Part shown: positions 1 to 13,531 of the stretch, piece after piece
How positions within the stretch are numbered: position 1 is the first letter of the stretch
Layout of the letters: every line of letters starts with the position of its first letter
Assembly: GCF_001039355.2 (NCBI RefSeq)
Contig: NW_019774491.1
Span: 324,630-388,629, forward strand
Source: Lingula anatina
Lineage: Eukaryota > Brachiopoda > Lingulata > Lingulida > Lingulidae
Length of the DNA stretch: 64,000 bases
Direction: 5' to 3'
Position numbers and translations under genes: made by a program
Notes under the pieces: generated by a model
Told to the model about the DNA's origin: nothing
The model's database searches: none
What the model saw: only the letters and a program-made list of their open reading frames with translations

Positions 1-62
1 CCGATGAATTTTGATTGGCTCTAACAGTTGGAAGGGAAATCTAGTTGTGAAAGCAAGTAGGT

Positions 63-3000
63 ATGTCCAGAGGAGTACACCTTGGTGAGAGTGAGCAAAA
101 ACCCCATAGCGTAAACGTTGCGAGTCAGATTAGTATACCACTCGATGTGAAAAGTTCCAAGGCCTGTCTAGGTAGTAATAAACTCACTGAAGGACTCGCA
201 ATGAAAAAGCTGGTGTTGAAGAATTATTCGCATGGCACAGCCACTAGGGACTCTCTTCATCAAGACGCTAAACAGGTAGCTATATGAATTACGTACATCA
301 GAACGACAATATTCAGATATTATGTTTTTGTTTCTGTTTGTCTGTTAGCTAAATTATGGGAAAAGGGGGAGGGCGGAATTTGATGCAATTTTTCGAAGCT
401 CTCGGGAGGGGACAAAGTAAGAAAATATTACATCTAGGATCAAACATTATTTTGGTCCAAGAATTGATGTTGGTGGTGTTCCATTAATTAATAAAAAAAA
501 ACATAATATTTTCACTCTTATTTTTTAGCCTTTGCATCCTGATTAAAATTAATCATTGAAGTCTGTTTGTTTGTTAGCAAACAGTTGGAGAGGAATTTAG
601 ATGAAATTTTCAGGTTAGGTAAAAAATGGACTCGATTTTGGTTTAGTCAGAAAATAAATAATGTGAATTAAGTTGTCTTGGCACAGGTTAGCACTCTCTG
701 AGTGATTTTCTAGATTTTGTGATAATAACTTCTTATCACAATGACCTCATCAGGGTGAATGCCTGCAGGTTGCTATTAACTTGAACTAAACATGAAGATG
801 GCCAATATATAAACATTAAACAAAGACATTCAAAGAAACAGAAAAGGTTGTGATAAGTTTGATGGTGACAGAAGTACATTTGAAAGAATTAATCTCATCA
901 GCATTATGTGATATTTAAGAAAAATTGACAAAAGCATTTTTTGCACTACCATCACAAAAATGGTTGTTCATTACTCTAAAACTGTTTCAATGTCATTGCT
1001 ATCATTTCTGTCATTAATATGTCTGTCCATTTGACATTTTTTCTGTCCTTTTTTAATATTGCTATATTGGTGATGTACAACTGGAATATAAGTCTGATTT
1101 TTAGCTCCCCCTCAAATGTTGCACCTTGTGATATGCCCATTGATTTCTGATTAAGGATAACATAATGATCATGATAAAATTTAACTGATTAAAAGATGAA
1201 TGCACCAAAATCTAATTACCTTGAACTTACCATGACACAAATGAAATACACTGTAATCTTGCATGAATATGGGACCATTCAGATTGAGAAGAGCCGAGTG
1301 CTAGTAAGACCGCAACCGAAATATTGCAGACCTACATGAAAGGAAGACCTCTAATCCTGTAATGGTCTCTCCGCCTCTCACTCGCCTCCCCACGCATTGT
1401 GTATATCATCCATTACATTCAAATCAGTCACAACACTCCCTCTATCTGATAACCAGACAGAAAGAATTTTGCCTCTTTTAGTTTGATTTTTTAGCCCCTT
1501 ATAGTATTTTTTTGTTAGGTTTTTGCACTTTTGACATTTTGAACTACATAAACATCATGACAAAGGGAAAGAAGCTGTAATTGATATAACCAATGAAAAA
1601 AATTAATTGGCTGTTCTTTATCAACTGATTTCAAACTTAAAACACCAAAGAACTCAATGAAAAAGTACTACAGCCACTTCTACCACAGGTAATAATTACT
1701 GTATGATAATAAAGAAATGATACTGTTACTTATAATAATATCAGATTATAATAATCATGAAAGTAACAATACTACTAATAATGATAATTTGATACTTTCA
1801 GTCCATTTGCCCAATGGCATCCATTTGCACAGGTGCCTTTGTCATCAAACCGTCAACTGTACCACCACAAGAAGCAACAGATCGCAATAACGACCAAATC
1901 CAGGTCGAGGCTCTCGACTTCATTGATCAGTATTATTGCCATCTTAACCGGTATGGAGATGTTTATAATAATTAATCATATATGAACATTGACTAATTTC
2001 AAAATAGATGTATTTAAAAGGAAGTATTAAAAATAACTATAGAAATACAGAATCCAATGATTAATTTACACTTTATCTTAATTTTCATTATTTTAATTTT
2101 TGTTAATAATACTATGTGAAAAGTTCCAAGGCCTGTCTAGGTAGTAATAAACTCACTGAAGGACTCGCAATGAAAAAGCTGGTGTTGAAGAATTATTCGC
2201 ATGGCACAGCCACTAGGGACTCTCTTCATCAAGACGCTAAACAGGTAGCTATATGAATTACGTACATCAGAACGACAATATTCAGATATTATGTTTTTGT
2301 TTCTGTTTGTCTGTTAGCTAAATTATGGGAAAAGGGGGAGGGCGGAATTTGATGCAATTTTTCGAAGCTCTCGGGAGGGGACAAAGTAAGAAAATATTAC
2401 ATCTAGGATCAAACATTATTTTGGTCCAAGAATTGATGTTGGTGGTGTTCCATTAATTAATAAAAAAAAACATAATATTTNTTTTAAAAAATTATGTTGA
2501 ACTTGTTAATGCTAAATCATCTTCCCTGAACTCTTTGCAATTTCACCCTTTTTATTTCTGATTTGTGTGATTAGTGTTGTACTGGTAACATGCTTATATT
2601 TTTATATCTTATTTTGCTTTCACCATTCCATCCTCTGTTTCTATTTTGAAGAAAGGACAGTGAAGAACATCTGCAGCGGAAAGTAGTTGTGGCTCAAGCT
2701 ATCCAAGACACAGGGACGTACCACATAGAGTATGATGAACTTGTCTTTGGTGCCAAAACTGCCTGGCGAAATGCCTCACGTTGCTCTGGGAGAATTCAAT
2801 GGAAAAACCTTCAGGTATGAGCTATTATCAAAGACCAGTGAACAGTATAAAGAAGGTTGGTCTTTTAAGATATTAAAATAGAGTTTATATTTTTCCTGTC
2901 TTATCATTTTAATTGTTCATTAGTACTGGAGTATATTTCTCACTTGATCTGTCTTAAAATCAAGCTCTCTCGATCTTCATAATTATATTGATTACCAGGT

Positions 3001-6000
3001 ATTTGATGCACGTGAGATACAGACAGCTGAGGAAATGTTCAGAGCGATTTGCCATCACCTCACCTGGGCAACAAACGGAGGAAATATCAGGTAGGTTTAT
3101 TGAGTTGCTACTTATGACTTGATTAATTACTTCACCAATTAACAAACCATTTTACTGCTTTAGAATTTGCTCTAGTTTTGTGCGCCCTTAAATGCTCTTT
3201 GTAATCATTGTCTGATTCATAAAGCCATGTCTTTAATTAATCATTTCAAACCATAATTATTTAGCCTAAATATGTCTGAAGTGATGATGACCAAACCACT
3301 GCTGAGCATTGCTCTTTTTGCTATAACTAAATAGATCCACGCTAGAGAGGCAATCAAATTTGATAGCTAACTGCATAACTAATCAGAAGTTTCTTCATAT
3401 TTATATAACAGGTCTGCCATGACGGTGTTTCCAGCACGCACAAACAAGAAGAAAGACTTTAGAATTTGGAACTCTCAGTTTATCCGTTATGCTGGATACA
3501 GGATGCCAGGAGGACATATTATTGGAGATCCATCCAATTTATCATTTACTCAAGTAAGGATCATTTTCTCCTTTTGTATTCCCTTTGCAAAATTCTTTTT
3601 CTATCATTGAAAATCTTTCAGGCATTCAAGCACTACTCATTATTTTGCACTAGGTAGTTATCAAAACTGTAGACCAAACTGTATTCCAAGTATATGTGTC
3701 TTCTTGTTGAATCTACTTTATTTATTTATTTATCTATTTATTTATTTATTTTGTCCCTTTTTTCAAATTGATTTTGCTACCAGTCTTATTAAGATTTTTC
3801 TCATATCAAAATCCATCACATACTTCTAATTAACATGTTTATTCATCTCGATAGACATTTGAGTTTTACTCATGACCCAGTCCAAACTTAGGCCGGTATC
3901 ACACCCCCAGCTGCAGTATACTTATGTGGACACTACTCTACCCAACACTTCTTGTCTCTGTTTCAGAAAAAATTGGAAATGTCATATAACCACTGTTTGT
4001 GATTTCCAAATAACTGTGCACCTTGGGGTGAGAAGAGAGCAATTAATTTAATTTCACATGTTTTCATAATATCTTTCTGTTTGTAGATTTGTGAAAGGTT
4101 GGGTTGGAAGGGGAAAGGTGGCCATTTTGACGTCCTTCCTTTGGTACTCTCTGCAAATGGGGAACCGCCTGAACTGTTTGAGATTCCCAAAGAAATAATA
4201 TTGGAGGTGGAACTGACACATCCGAGGTAAGCAATGGCATCTCATACTACTTTTAACAAAAACGTTGTCAAATACCTGATATTCATCCAAAGTCTCAGAT
4301 GCCGTTCTTATACCTAGATCGATCTAGTGGGATCGGTCCATCTATGAGGGGATTCTCACTAAATTGCACTCACTTAGATAGCACACCTACTGAAACTGTT
4401 AGGGGGTAATAAAGTATTCTTTAGCAGTTTCAGTAGGTGTGCCAGACATCTAAGCCACTGAAGCAGAGTGCAATTTAGCAAGAATCCCCTCAGGGACCGA
4501 TCTCACAAGATCGATTTAGGTATGGGAATGGGGTCTCAGAGATAACTGGAAATTCACCTCTTCTATCAGAACACCACTCTGCCACTTCCAGTGAACAGCA
4601 GGAGTATGGTGATAACAGAGGTGGGTTTCCAGAACCTCTGAACTAAAGAGTGTGATATACCATACACTTATATACCGTAAATCCTAATTTGAATTTGTCA
4701 TTCATAAAAATTTGGTTTGACAAATAAAATTATGTTTGGTGCATTTTTTCCATATGTCTGACATTCTAAACCAAACGGAGGCTTAAGTTTGTGGTGTTTG
4801 TTGAATGTTTTAGATTTGACTGGTTCAAAGAGTTGGGACTGAAGTGGTATGCAGTACCTGTTGTTTCAAACATGCTATTTGACTGTGGAGGGTTGGAGTT
4901 TCCTGCTGCACCATTCAATGGCTGGTACATGGGCACAGAAATAGGGGCAAGAAACCTATGTGATGTACAGAGATACAACATTCTGGAGGTATGTAGATTT
5001 TATCTGGCATGGGCTGTGGTGTCTTTTATGATTCACACTGACCTGACTAAGAAATTCTATTGCAGACACATACTTTTAATTTGAAAACTTTTATAGTTGT
5101 CATATAATATTTTTATCTCATCATGTTGTACACTAAATAAGACTGTGTTTTTACGTATAAAGATTGATATGCCAATGATATCAAATATTTTTATCTTAAG
5201 TAAAATATACTATCCTGAGCATCAGGTCATATGTTTGCCAGCTCTTTATTAGCAATCCTCCATATGTGAATGCTTGTTGAACTCTGACATTTAGCAGAAA
5301 ATTTGTTTGACATTTACTGCATTAGTCATAAATATGCATCCAGTAGCTGCATGTCATGGCTCTGTATAAGGACATGTGACATTGTTAATAGTCCTGTCTG
5401 ACATCTGTGATTTGCACAACTAACTGGAATTACTGTAAATGCCTCTTAAGTTCTGACAGACACAAATGTAAGGAAATTTGAAAACGAAGAAGCTGGGCTA
5501 CATTGGCTTTAATTTGAAACTGGCTAAACATCCCTGTGTGTTGTGCAATGTTTCAGATAGTGGGTCAGCGTATGGGGCTGGACTGCAGGTCCTCTGTGAA
5601 CCTGTGGAAAGACCTGGCACTGGTGGAGGTGAATATTGCAGTACTGCACAGTTACCAGGCAAGTCATTCAAAATATTCTACCTCTATGCATTGCATTTCA
5701 TTTTAGACTGCTCAAAAAAAGCATTTCTTGTCAGGATTGAGAAAAGAAAAATAAAACACTTTTGTATATTCATATTTTTTTCTTCATTAAAAAAATTCCC
5801 AATGACCATTTTGTTCACAGAAAGCCGGGGTGTCCATAGTAGACCACCACACTGTGGCTGACAGTTTTGTGCAGTTCATGCTTCAAGAGGCCAAGACCCG
5901 CGGTGGCTGTCCTGCTGACTGGGTGTGGATTGTGCCCCCCATTAGCGGGAGCATTACGCCAGTTTTTCATCAAGAAATGGTCAACTATACCATCAAACCT

Positions 6001-9000
6001 TCATTTGATTATCAGGTAACCAACGATGTTCTTTATTTCTAAATCTGAAAATTGATATAGAATAAGACAGTTTTAAGCAATTTCATTTTTTCTTTTTTAT
6101 TAAAAGAATTTTAAGTGTGAAATATGACATTGTGTAACAAGAAACTGAAGCAATTTGACGTAATGGCAGGGTTTGTTATGGTCATTACTATAACTAATAT
6201 GAATTCATAAATTAGTAGAGCAATGATAGTTAAAAATGCTAAATCCTACATATAATCCAAATGATAATTTGTCCCTAATGAGCTAAAGCAAGTTTCAAGA
6301 GAAAGTTATACATAAAAATGACCTTACTTTACAGGAGGATCCACCATTACTGCTACTGAATCAGTTAGACAAAGAGAAAAATATGAAGAACTTGGTGTTT
6401 GGAATTTTCAGGTACAAATCTGTGAGAAAGTACATCAAAATGTTCGAACGACAATTTTTTTTTTTAATGAATAGAAAATATTTCTATTTTATGGTTACTG
6501 ATAGTAAGGCAAGAGTGAATTGGTTACTCATTTCACAAAATCAATTTTGAATTAGTTTTGTGGGAAATATAATCCTAAAATATGCTTTCTTTGTTATGTT
6601 TTTTAATTTCTCTCTATCTCTGATATCAAACCATTTTATTTCTAGGGCTGTTCTCTTGGCTTCAAAGCTGAAAATGAAAATTCGGAAGTGCAGGCCTAAA
6701 TGCCTCATTCTGTTTGCTTCAGAGACAGGGAAATCTGAACAATTTGCAAGAAGATTGGAAGCAACAATGGGAAGAGCCTTCAATGCAAGGGTGAGTGTAC
6801 ACTGCACTGACACGAGCATGACATCTTTTCAAATAGCTGAAAATGCTGTGACCAAATTAAACAATAGAGCCAAATCAACAAATTGATGAGTAATTTTTGT
6901 TTTCTAAAAAATAACTTACTTATTTAACTTATTCATGGATATGAATATACCTGTGTGAAGCAAGGAGCTAATCAAAAATGTATATCATTAAAATGATTAT
7001 AAGTCTTTTGTAACAATGGCAATGGTAACACCCGTATTCTTAAATGAATTGCCAACATCTTTTGTTTTCTAACCAATTCAAAATGATTTAATACCTGGCT
7101 GAAATAAATAATTTTATACCTGAATGTAACAAATAATTTTATGCCTTACTGAGACAAATAGTCTTAAAATTTTGGACTACAATTACTACAATTCGGTTTT
7201 TAATAAAATGTCAAAAATCACACTTTAAGACTAATTTTTTTAAATCAAAAAATGTTATTTAGTGATAATACTCATACAGAGATTCCCATTTAAGATGGTT
7301 AACCAACATGACACTTTCAGAATAATCTAAATGTGTGACCTAAATATAATAGTTTTAATACATTTAACATGCGTAACTAATAATAACATTCTCCTGCCTA
7401 CTACAGACAGTGTGTATGGAAGACTATCCTGTCAACAGCTTCCTTCAAGAACAGCTAGTTCTAGTGGTGACCAGTACATTTGGACTTGGCAGTCCTCCAC
7501 TAAATGGAGAGGTATGCAGGGAAATGCGCATTTCAGTTTCAAAAAACAATGCCTTCATTGTAATTTATATGGTGAAGTTTAACAGTGTGTGTACATGAGA
7601 TAGAAAGAGAAAGAGGGGATGGAAAATGAACCTTGCAATGTAAAAGAATGTCTTTATTGTAACAAATTGGCTTATATAGAATGTGTTGTGTGTGTACGTG
7701 TAATCAAGCACGTACTCTGTATATGTGGTCTAAGATGAAGTGAGAGAACTTAACAGATCATGTCTTATTTCTGTTACAGACATTCTTCAGAGCTCTAGAA
7801 TCCTTTGAAAAGAATCTGTCCAATATAAGGTACTATAATCATTTCACTTTGATTGGTGTCCATCTATTTCCCTTCATGACATAATTTGAGCCCAAAACTA
7901 TAAATTCTGCCTTGCTTCCCTTGGTAAATATAAAACAACAGAAAAGGGCAATTTTACTTATAATATGTAGGGTACAGAGATAGAAAAAAATCACGTAGTT
8001 TCTCATTTTGCTTGAACACCAGGTTTGCTGTGTTTGGCCTGGGCTCCAAAGCCTACCCTCGATTCTGTGCATTTGCTGTGCACATTGATAACCTTCTGAG
8101 GAACCTTGGCGGTCAGCGCATGACCTCACTAGTGAAAGCGGACAGTCTGAGTGGACAAGAAAAACCCTTTGTTAAGTGGTCCAGGCAGGTTTACAATGTA
8201 AGTTTGTCAAATGCATAAATTGCACATTAAGATCTTTATATACTACTAAATTAATTTTCTCAGAAATTTAAACAAATTTCTCTTTATCATCCTATCTCGA
8301 ATCACCAAGAAAGTATCATCCAACAAACTTTTTAGAACTTTTAATTTAAGTTTTAAGCTTTTGATTTAAGTTCTCTGTGCAGGTCATAGGACTGCTCTGC
8401 TGGGATACACTGTAGAAGCCCACAAATTCAACTTAATGACAGTCTGTGAAGTTTTCTAATACTATTAGAACACGATAAATGCAGTCATCTAATGGTCGTC
8501 CACTGAGATAAATAAATTGTCAATCAAAACTTTTAGTTATATCTTATTGTTTGTAAATCATATTTTAATAAATGGCTACATATTTTTAAAATAATAGGCA
8601 CACTACAAAATTACTCTTAAATTTAGGGCAAAATTTCAGTTTGCATGCTTTTGTAATAAAGGGGACACTGTTTATTAGAAATAATAATAATAATAATAAT
8701 TTATTGAGCACATGAAATGAGTGTACATTTATAGGCTCTCTACACTACTAATTATAATATACTTAAATGAGACAATATATGTTTGTTACCTGTATAAACG
8801 GTGTTATCAAAATAATACCATCAAATAAGATATCCATTTTTTCATGTCAGGAAGCTTGTGCTTTGTATGGGTTGTTGACTTTCAAACACGCTGATGACAT
8901 CGAAGTGACCACTGAATGGCATGAAGAGAGATTTCGTTATACAGTGGTCGGCAAAGAGGAGGACATTATCAAGGGTAACAACAGTCCAATGAAAAGAACA

Positions 9001-12000
9001 GTCATCCATTCCCTCTATTAAAATACCTGTTTTGATTTTAAAATGATGCAAAAGTTACCAATTATTAAAATTGGTTAAAATGCAGTATATTTTGTAAATG
9101 TGTCATCTCTTCAGGCAATACTTATTACTTTTTCCCTTTTCCATCATACACCATAAATTTTATGCAATAAAGTTTGACAAAAAGCATTTTATAGATTTTT
9201 TTCTCTTTATATCTACAAATCACATTTCTATTGTGCCAGGTCTCTCTGAAATACATGGGTACCAGATGCAGTCCTTCAACATAATAAGTTCTACAAATCT
9301 GCAGGCAAAAAGTTCTGGGTAAATAATTTCTTATCATCAATCATTTCATGTTGAGTAATTTTAAAACCCATAGATATGTATTACATGTAGCTGGTATTCA
9401 TTCTCAGTTTCTTCAGAAGAATAACCACTATTTCGTAATGAGCTACAAAACTACAGCAATGACTCAATCTTTTCAAGTGGGAAAAATTATTAATTATTCA
9501 AACACATTGTTTTGTAAGGTACTACATTTCAATGGGAATATTCTAATTTTAAGAATCTATGACCTAGAAATACATTATCTGTAAATGCAGTACAATTTTA
9601 TCCATTGAAAAGATTGAGTCATTACCATGTAAGGCTATGAGTATATTCGGTATTAACAGAAAACAAGCTGTCATTGGCTAAGATAAAATAATTTCTTGTT
9701 CTTTTAGACTGAGATCACTGTCAGTTAAACTGCAGAGCACCACCAACAAAGACAAGCTGGTTTACCAACATGGAGACCACATGTTAATCTTCCCTACTAA
9801 CAATATTGCCATGGTGACAGCTATCATTCAACGAATCAAAGACCTACCTCTATGTGGCGCAGCTGTCCAACTAGAGACCTTCTCAGTGAAACATAATGGT
9901 ACTAGACATAGACATATTTCACTCTTTAGTGATTGCCTAAGCCACTAAATACTTGTGTATAAATCTTTAAATATGTCATATCATAACATCTGATGTATGT
10001 ACCCTGAAGGTTTACGGGGCCTTATGATTTCAAGCAATAGATATGTGAACCATAAATTCCCTGTGGATAAATGCATTTTCCTCAATATTCCAACAATTCT
10101 GTTCATCAAGCTATGAAACTGGCAGAGATAAGAAAATAATATTATCTGCATATCCACTTTTATAAAACTTAAATCAGTATAAGATGTAAAATATTTCAAT
10201 TTATTTACATCAAGTACAATGGTTAACATAAAAATTATGATTTATGAAAATAGGTTATGGTGATTTAATACGAAACTGTACACATACAATATTCGCTGGA
10301 TCCTGGCAAAAGCACTTCAGTTTGAGCCCAGTCTGTATTTCTCAGCACTTGTGCTGAAGTAGAAATATGATAATGACATGTCTATTTTCTGATCATGTTT
10401 ATCAGATCAATAAAACTCAATGCACTTTGGTCATTATATATGATAAAATATGATATTCCATGTTATGATTCCTTTCAGCATGGGGTTCACACCCTCGCCT
10501 TCCCCCATGTACCATCCAGATGGCGCTGCTGCACTACCTGGATATCACGAAACCCCCAACACAAGACATGCTTAAAGGTTTGGCACAACTGGCAACAAAC
10601 AACAAGGAACACAACAGACTCATAACACTGGCAAAGGTGAAAACAATAAATATGTTGTAATACAGATATTGCTTTGTTTAAATAAGAAAGTTATATCAAT
10701 ATTGATATGGTATCAAATTTCTTTCTCAGATCGCAGTGAAAGTTTATTGATATATAAGTACTTGTTAAAATTTATTCAATTATTTTGAGCATCGTAAGAA
10801 AATTGTGCAGGCCTCTAAGAGCCTTGGTGCTTTGCATTCCAGAACGAAGAAGCATATCTACAGTGGAGGGACTACAAGATGCCAACCATTGTAGATGTCC
10901 TGAGTGAGTTTCAGTCCATACAATTGCCTGTGGCATTTTTGTTGAGTCAGCTGCCTATTTTGGAGCCTCGCTGTTTCAGTGTCAGTTCCTCCCCTGATGT
11001 GCACCCAAACGAAATCCATTTGACAGTTGGGGTCCTGCAGTACAGGACAAATGGTAACTATGGCAACTGCACTTAAGATTAGCACTCTCTCTGGTAACTG
11101 ATAAATTGTATTCTAGCAAATGCAATTTTGGTGAAAAATATAATTATAGACTTCACTACAATAGGGAACACAGAATAAAGAGATTTGTATTGTAAAGTAT
11201 TTGCTGGCTAATCGGATGTTAAAACATACACAGGCTCTTAAAGGTCAAATTGGGGAGTTATTTCCCTCTGAATTTGCCTTCAGAGTCGTTTTTTTTTTTT
11301 TTTTATTGAAATGGTTCACGTCCTGCTAAATGCACTTCTCTGACAATATAACTTTTCACTTAAAACAACAGCTGTAATTGTGAAAAGAAAATTTCATCTA
11401 ATCATACTAGTGTTTACAGAATAAGTTACTTTTCAGATGGCAGGCTCCATGATGGGTTGTGTACAACTTGGCTGGAAAATCTCGGACAAAATAACAACAC
11501 AACAACCATTCCCTGTGCAATTAAATTGTGAGTTCACAAAAGTCTTTTTTTCCAAGTATCAAATAATTTAAGAGACAGGGGAGAAGTGTTTTTGAAACTA
11601 TAAATTTCTTGCAATTAAATTACAGACTGTATTTTTTTAAATTAGATAATAATTAAAATTATTCAAAAATAAGATTGGCAGAGAATTTTTGAAGACAGTC
11701 GAAAACATAATATGCTGTCATTAAAAATTGGTTGTCTCAAATGTTACTGAGGGACAAATTAAGGTACAATTACTAATTGCAGTGACCAAAATACAGGACT
11801 GCATGCCCTTAGTAAAACAAGACACCAATCATTTAAAAAGTCAGTGTTTTGATATATGTGAGATATTTTACAATAAATTTGTTTACCCAAGCTTATAAAA
11901 AAACATTTTTAGTTTTGACAAGGGAAATTCCTCTGTGCATTTCTCTTCATGTACCTCAATTTCTGAGAAACTGCTGCTAATTTCAGACACAAGACGTTCC

Positions 12001-13531
12001 AGCTTCCCCATGATGCAGGTGTTCCTGTTCTAATGCTTGGCATAGGTACTGGCATAGCTCCTTTCAGAGGGTTCTGGCAGCACAGATACTACCAAATGAT
12101 CCACCCAATGCCTGGTAAGGAAACTATGCACCTCATACACCAGGCCACAAACCACATTTTACAAGTCTTCAGTCTAAAAATTGGTTTTAGCGAAGGCTGC
12201 TAGCCAACCAAGCTAGGTTTCACAAAGGAAATTAGCAGTTTTAATAGCTTAAAAGCCCCAAAAGTAAGTCTTATTATAAATCAGAAGACAGGAATGTAGA
12301 CCAAAAATACATCTGTACGAATGTCTTTCCAGGTATCAAATTCGGACCAATGACTCTGTTCCATGGCTGCAGACAGAAAGGTGTGGATGATCTCTACAGC
12401 CAAGAAATCTCCCTGATGCAGGAAAGCAAAGTCTTGACCAGTGTCCACTATGCATACTCTAGAATGCCTGGACAACCACGGGTGAGGTCAAACTGGCCCT
12501 CTGAGCTCATCAATCATTAAAAACTCTCCCACCACTTCACTATATGCAGTTGTGTTAAAACTTTGAGGCTTTTAATTCTTAGTTCTTACAAAAAAGCTGT
12601 AGAAATACCAGTCATTGTAAAGATGCCATATCAAAAACTGCCTCTTTCAAAAACCTTTTTCAAAAAATTCCATTGTGACTTCATAGTTTGTCAACACCAT
12701 GCTGCCAACAGGATCAAAAAAAGCAATATGGAAGTGACATGTGGTGCAGAAAAACAAGAGCACTCATTAAGCTTCAATCTTAAACTACATTTCACGTTAC
12801 ACTAGCTTCATAAAATGCCCTAAAATGCTAAATTTTATATTTGTCATTATGATTCTATTTTTTTCCTAAAGATTTACATTCAACACCTCCTCTGTGAGCA
12901 AGCTCAAACAACCTATGAACAGCTGGTAGTTCAAGAAGGCCATATCTACATCTGTGGAAGTATAACTATGGCTATGGATGTCAGAAAGACATTACTGAAT
13001 ATTCTGTGTGAAGAGGGCAACATGACAACTGACAAGGCTCAGAATTACATGGAACTTCTTAGAGTATGTATAAATGCAATCTGAAGTTATTCATACCTGA
13101 AACTGCTATTAATATAGACCAAAAGCTACTTTTTTCACCCAATTAATCACTACACAGCAGCATGACTGAAAAACATAGCCTTTTTACAAACTTTGCATCT
13201 GTTTTTAATTTGTTTCTTTGCAAACTTTGCATGAGTCTCAGAATATTTATTTTGTTTACTTAAAATATAATGCCAAAACAAAAGTCCTTTAAATTCAAGC
13301 AGTTCCTGTCTGGCTGGGTGTCTGGCTGTATTTTTCTGAACTGTAAATGAATTATGAAGGGGATTTACATACTCTATATACCATTACTAATAAGTTTATA
13401 TATAACCAATACATAATTGATAATTTTTACAGATATTTTCAAATCCTTTTTTTTTTCAGAAATCTGGTCGGTATCATGAAGAGCTGTTTGGGTTGGGTTA
13501 TCCACACCACAGACTGAATCACATCAAATAG
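63..13531 (+). CDS. NOS: Nitric oxide synthase, 24 coding exons
   Basis: Makes nitric oxide from arginine using haem, tetrahydrobiopterin, FMN, FAD and NADPH. Exons: 63-275, 1802-1950, 2652-2814, 2999-3090, 3412-3553, 4087-4226, 4814-4988, 5557-5658, 5821-6015, 6335-6411, 6646-6790, 7407-7511, 7780-7829, 8023-8197, 8851-8974, 9240-9318, 9708-9898, 10479-10636, 10843-11053, 11437-11527, 11987-12114, 12333-12481, 12872-13063, 13460-13531. All phases agree and give 1105 codons, shorter than neuronal NOS and close to inducible NOS. Visible: haem ligand Cys165 in RCSGRIQW, substrate Glu342 in WYMGTEIG, a basic calmodulin-type linker about 473-501, FMN motif SETGKS (508-513), NADPH motif GTGIAPFR (946-953), and a short tail ending HRLNHIK. 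The autoinhibitory loop of the FMN domain is absent. The start at 63 has an in-frame TGA at 48-50; an upstream exon outside the window cannot be excluded. The intron after 5658 begins GC. Confidence 0.96.
145..511 (+). repeat. Source copy of duplicated NOS exon 1 segment
   Basis: This 367-bp block covers the 3' part of NOS coding exon 1, its donor site and about 230 bp of intron. It recurs without a visible mismatch at 2114-2480. Confidence 0.95.
1270..1440. repeat. Degenerate MITE fragment, family of 17.3 and 38.9 kb
   Basis: In NOS intron 1. Contains a CATTCAG-type end and the segment TGGTCTC(T/C)CCGCCT...CCTCCCCACGC, shared with the foldback element at 38887-39130. Only one arm is clear. 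Confidence 0.4.
2114..2480 (+). repeat. Second, identical copy of NOS exon 1 segment, abutting a gap
   Basis: Direct copy of 145-511, lying in NOS intron 2. It carries the [15 protein letters not shown] coding segment and the following donor site but no acceptor of its own. It stops exactly at the N at 2481, so an assembly artefact (collapsed haplotype or misplaced contig end) is as likely as a true duplication. Confidence 0.9.
2481..2481. other. Single N, probable collapsed assembly gap
   Basis: One unresolved base directly after the duplicated block. Other single Ns occur at 46947, 53581 and 60976. Because this one sits at a sequence discontinuity, the Ns are better read as gaps of unknown size than as one ambiguous base. 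Confidence 0.7.
4292..4542. mobile_element. Foldback MITE in NOS intron 6
   Basis: About 250 bp that folds onto itself along nearly its whole length. The left arm has TATACCTAGATCGATC and GAGGGGATTCT; the right arm has AAGATCGATTTAGGTATG and AGAATCCCCTC. The arms meet around CACACCTACTGAAACTG / CAGTTTCAGTAGGTGTG near 4385-4440. There is no coding capacity. The hairpin type fits a miniature inverted-repeat DNA transposon. Confidence 0.85.

Noticed and set aside
7839-8129. Minus-strand ORF opposite the NOS FMN-domain exon
   Set aside because: Shadow of the conserved plus-strand exon.
13460-13531. NOS reductase half read as a separate cytochrome P450 reductase
   Set aside because: The oxygenase exons join it in phase and carry the NOS haem motif, so it is one NOS gene.
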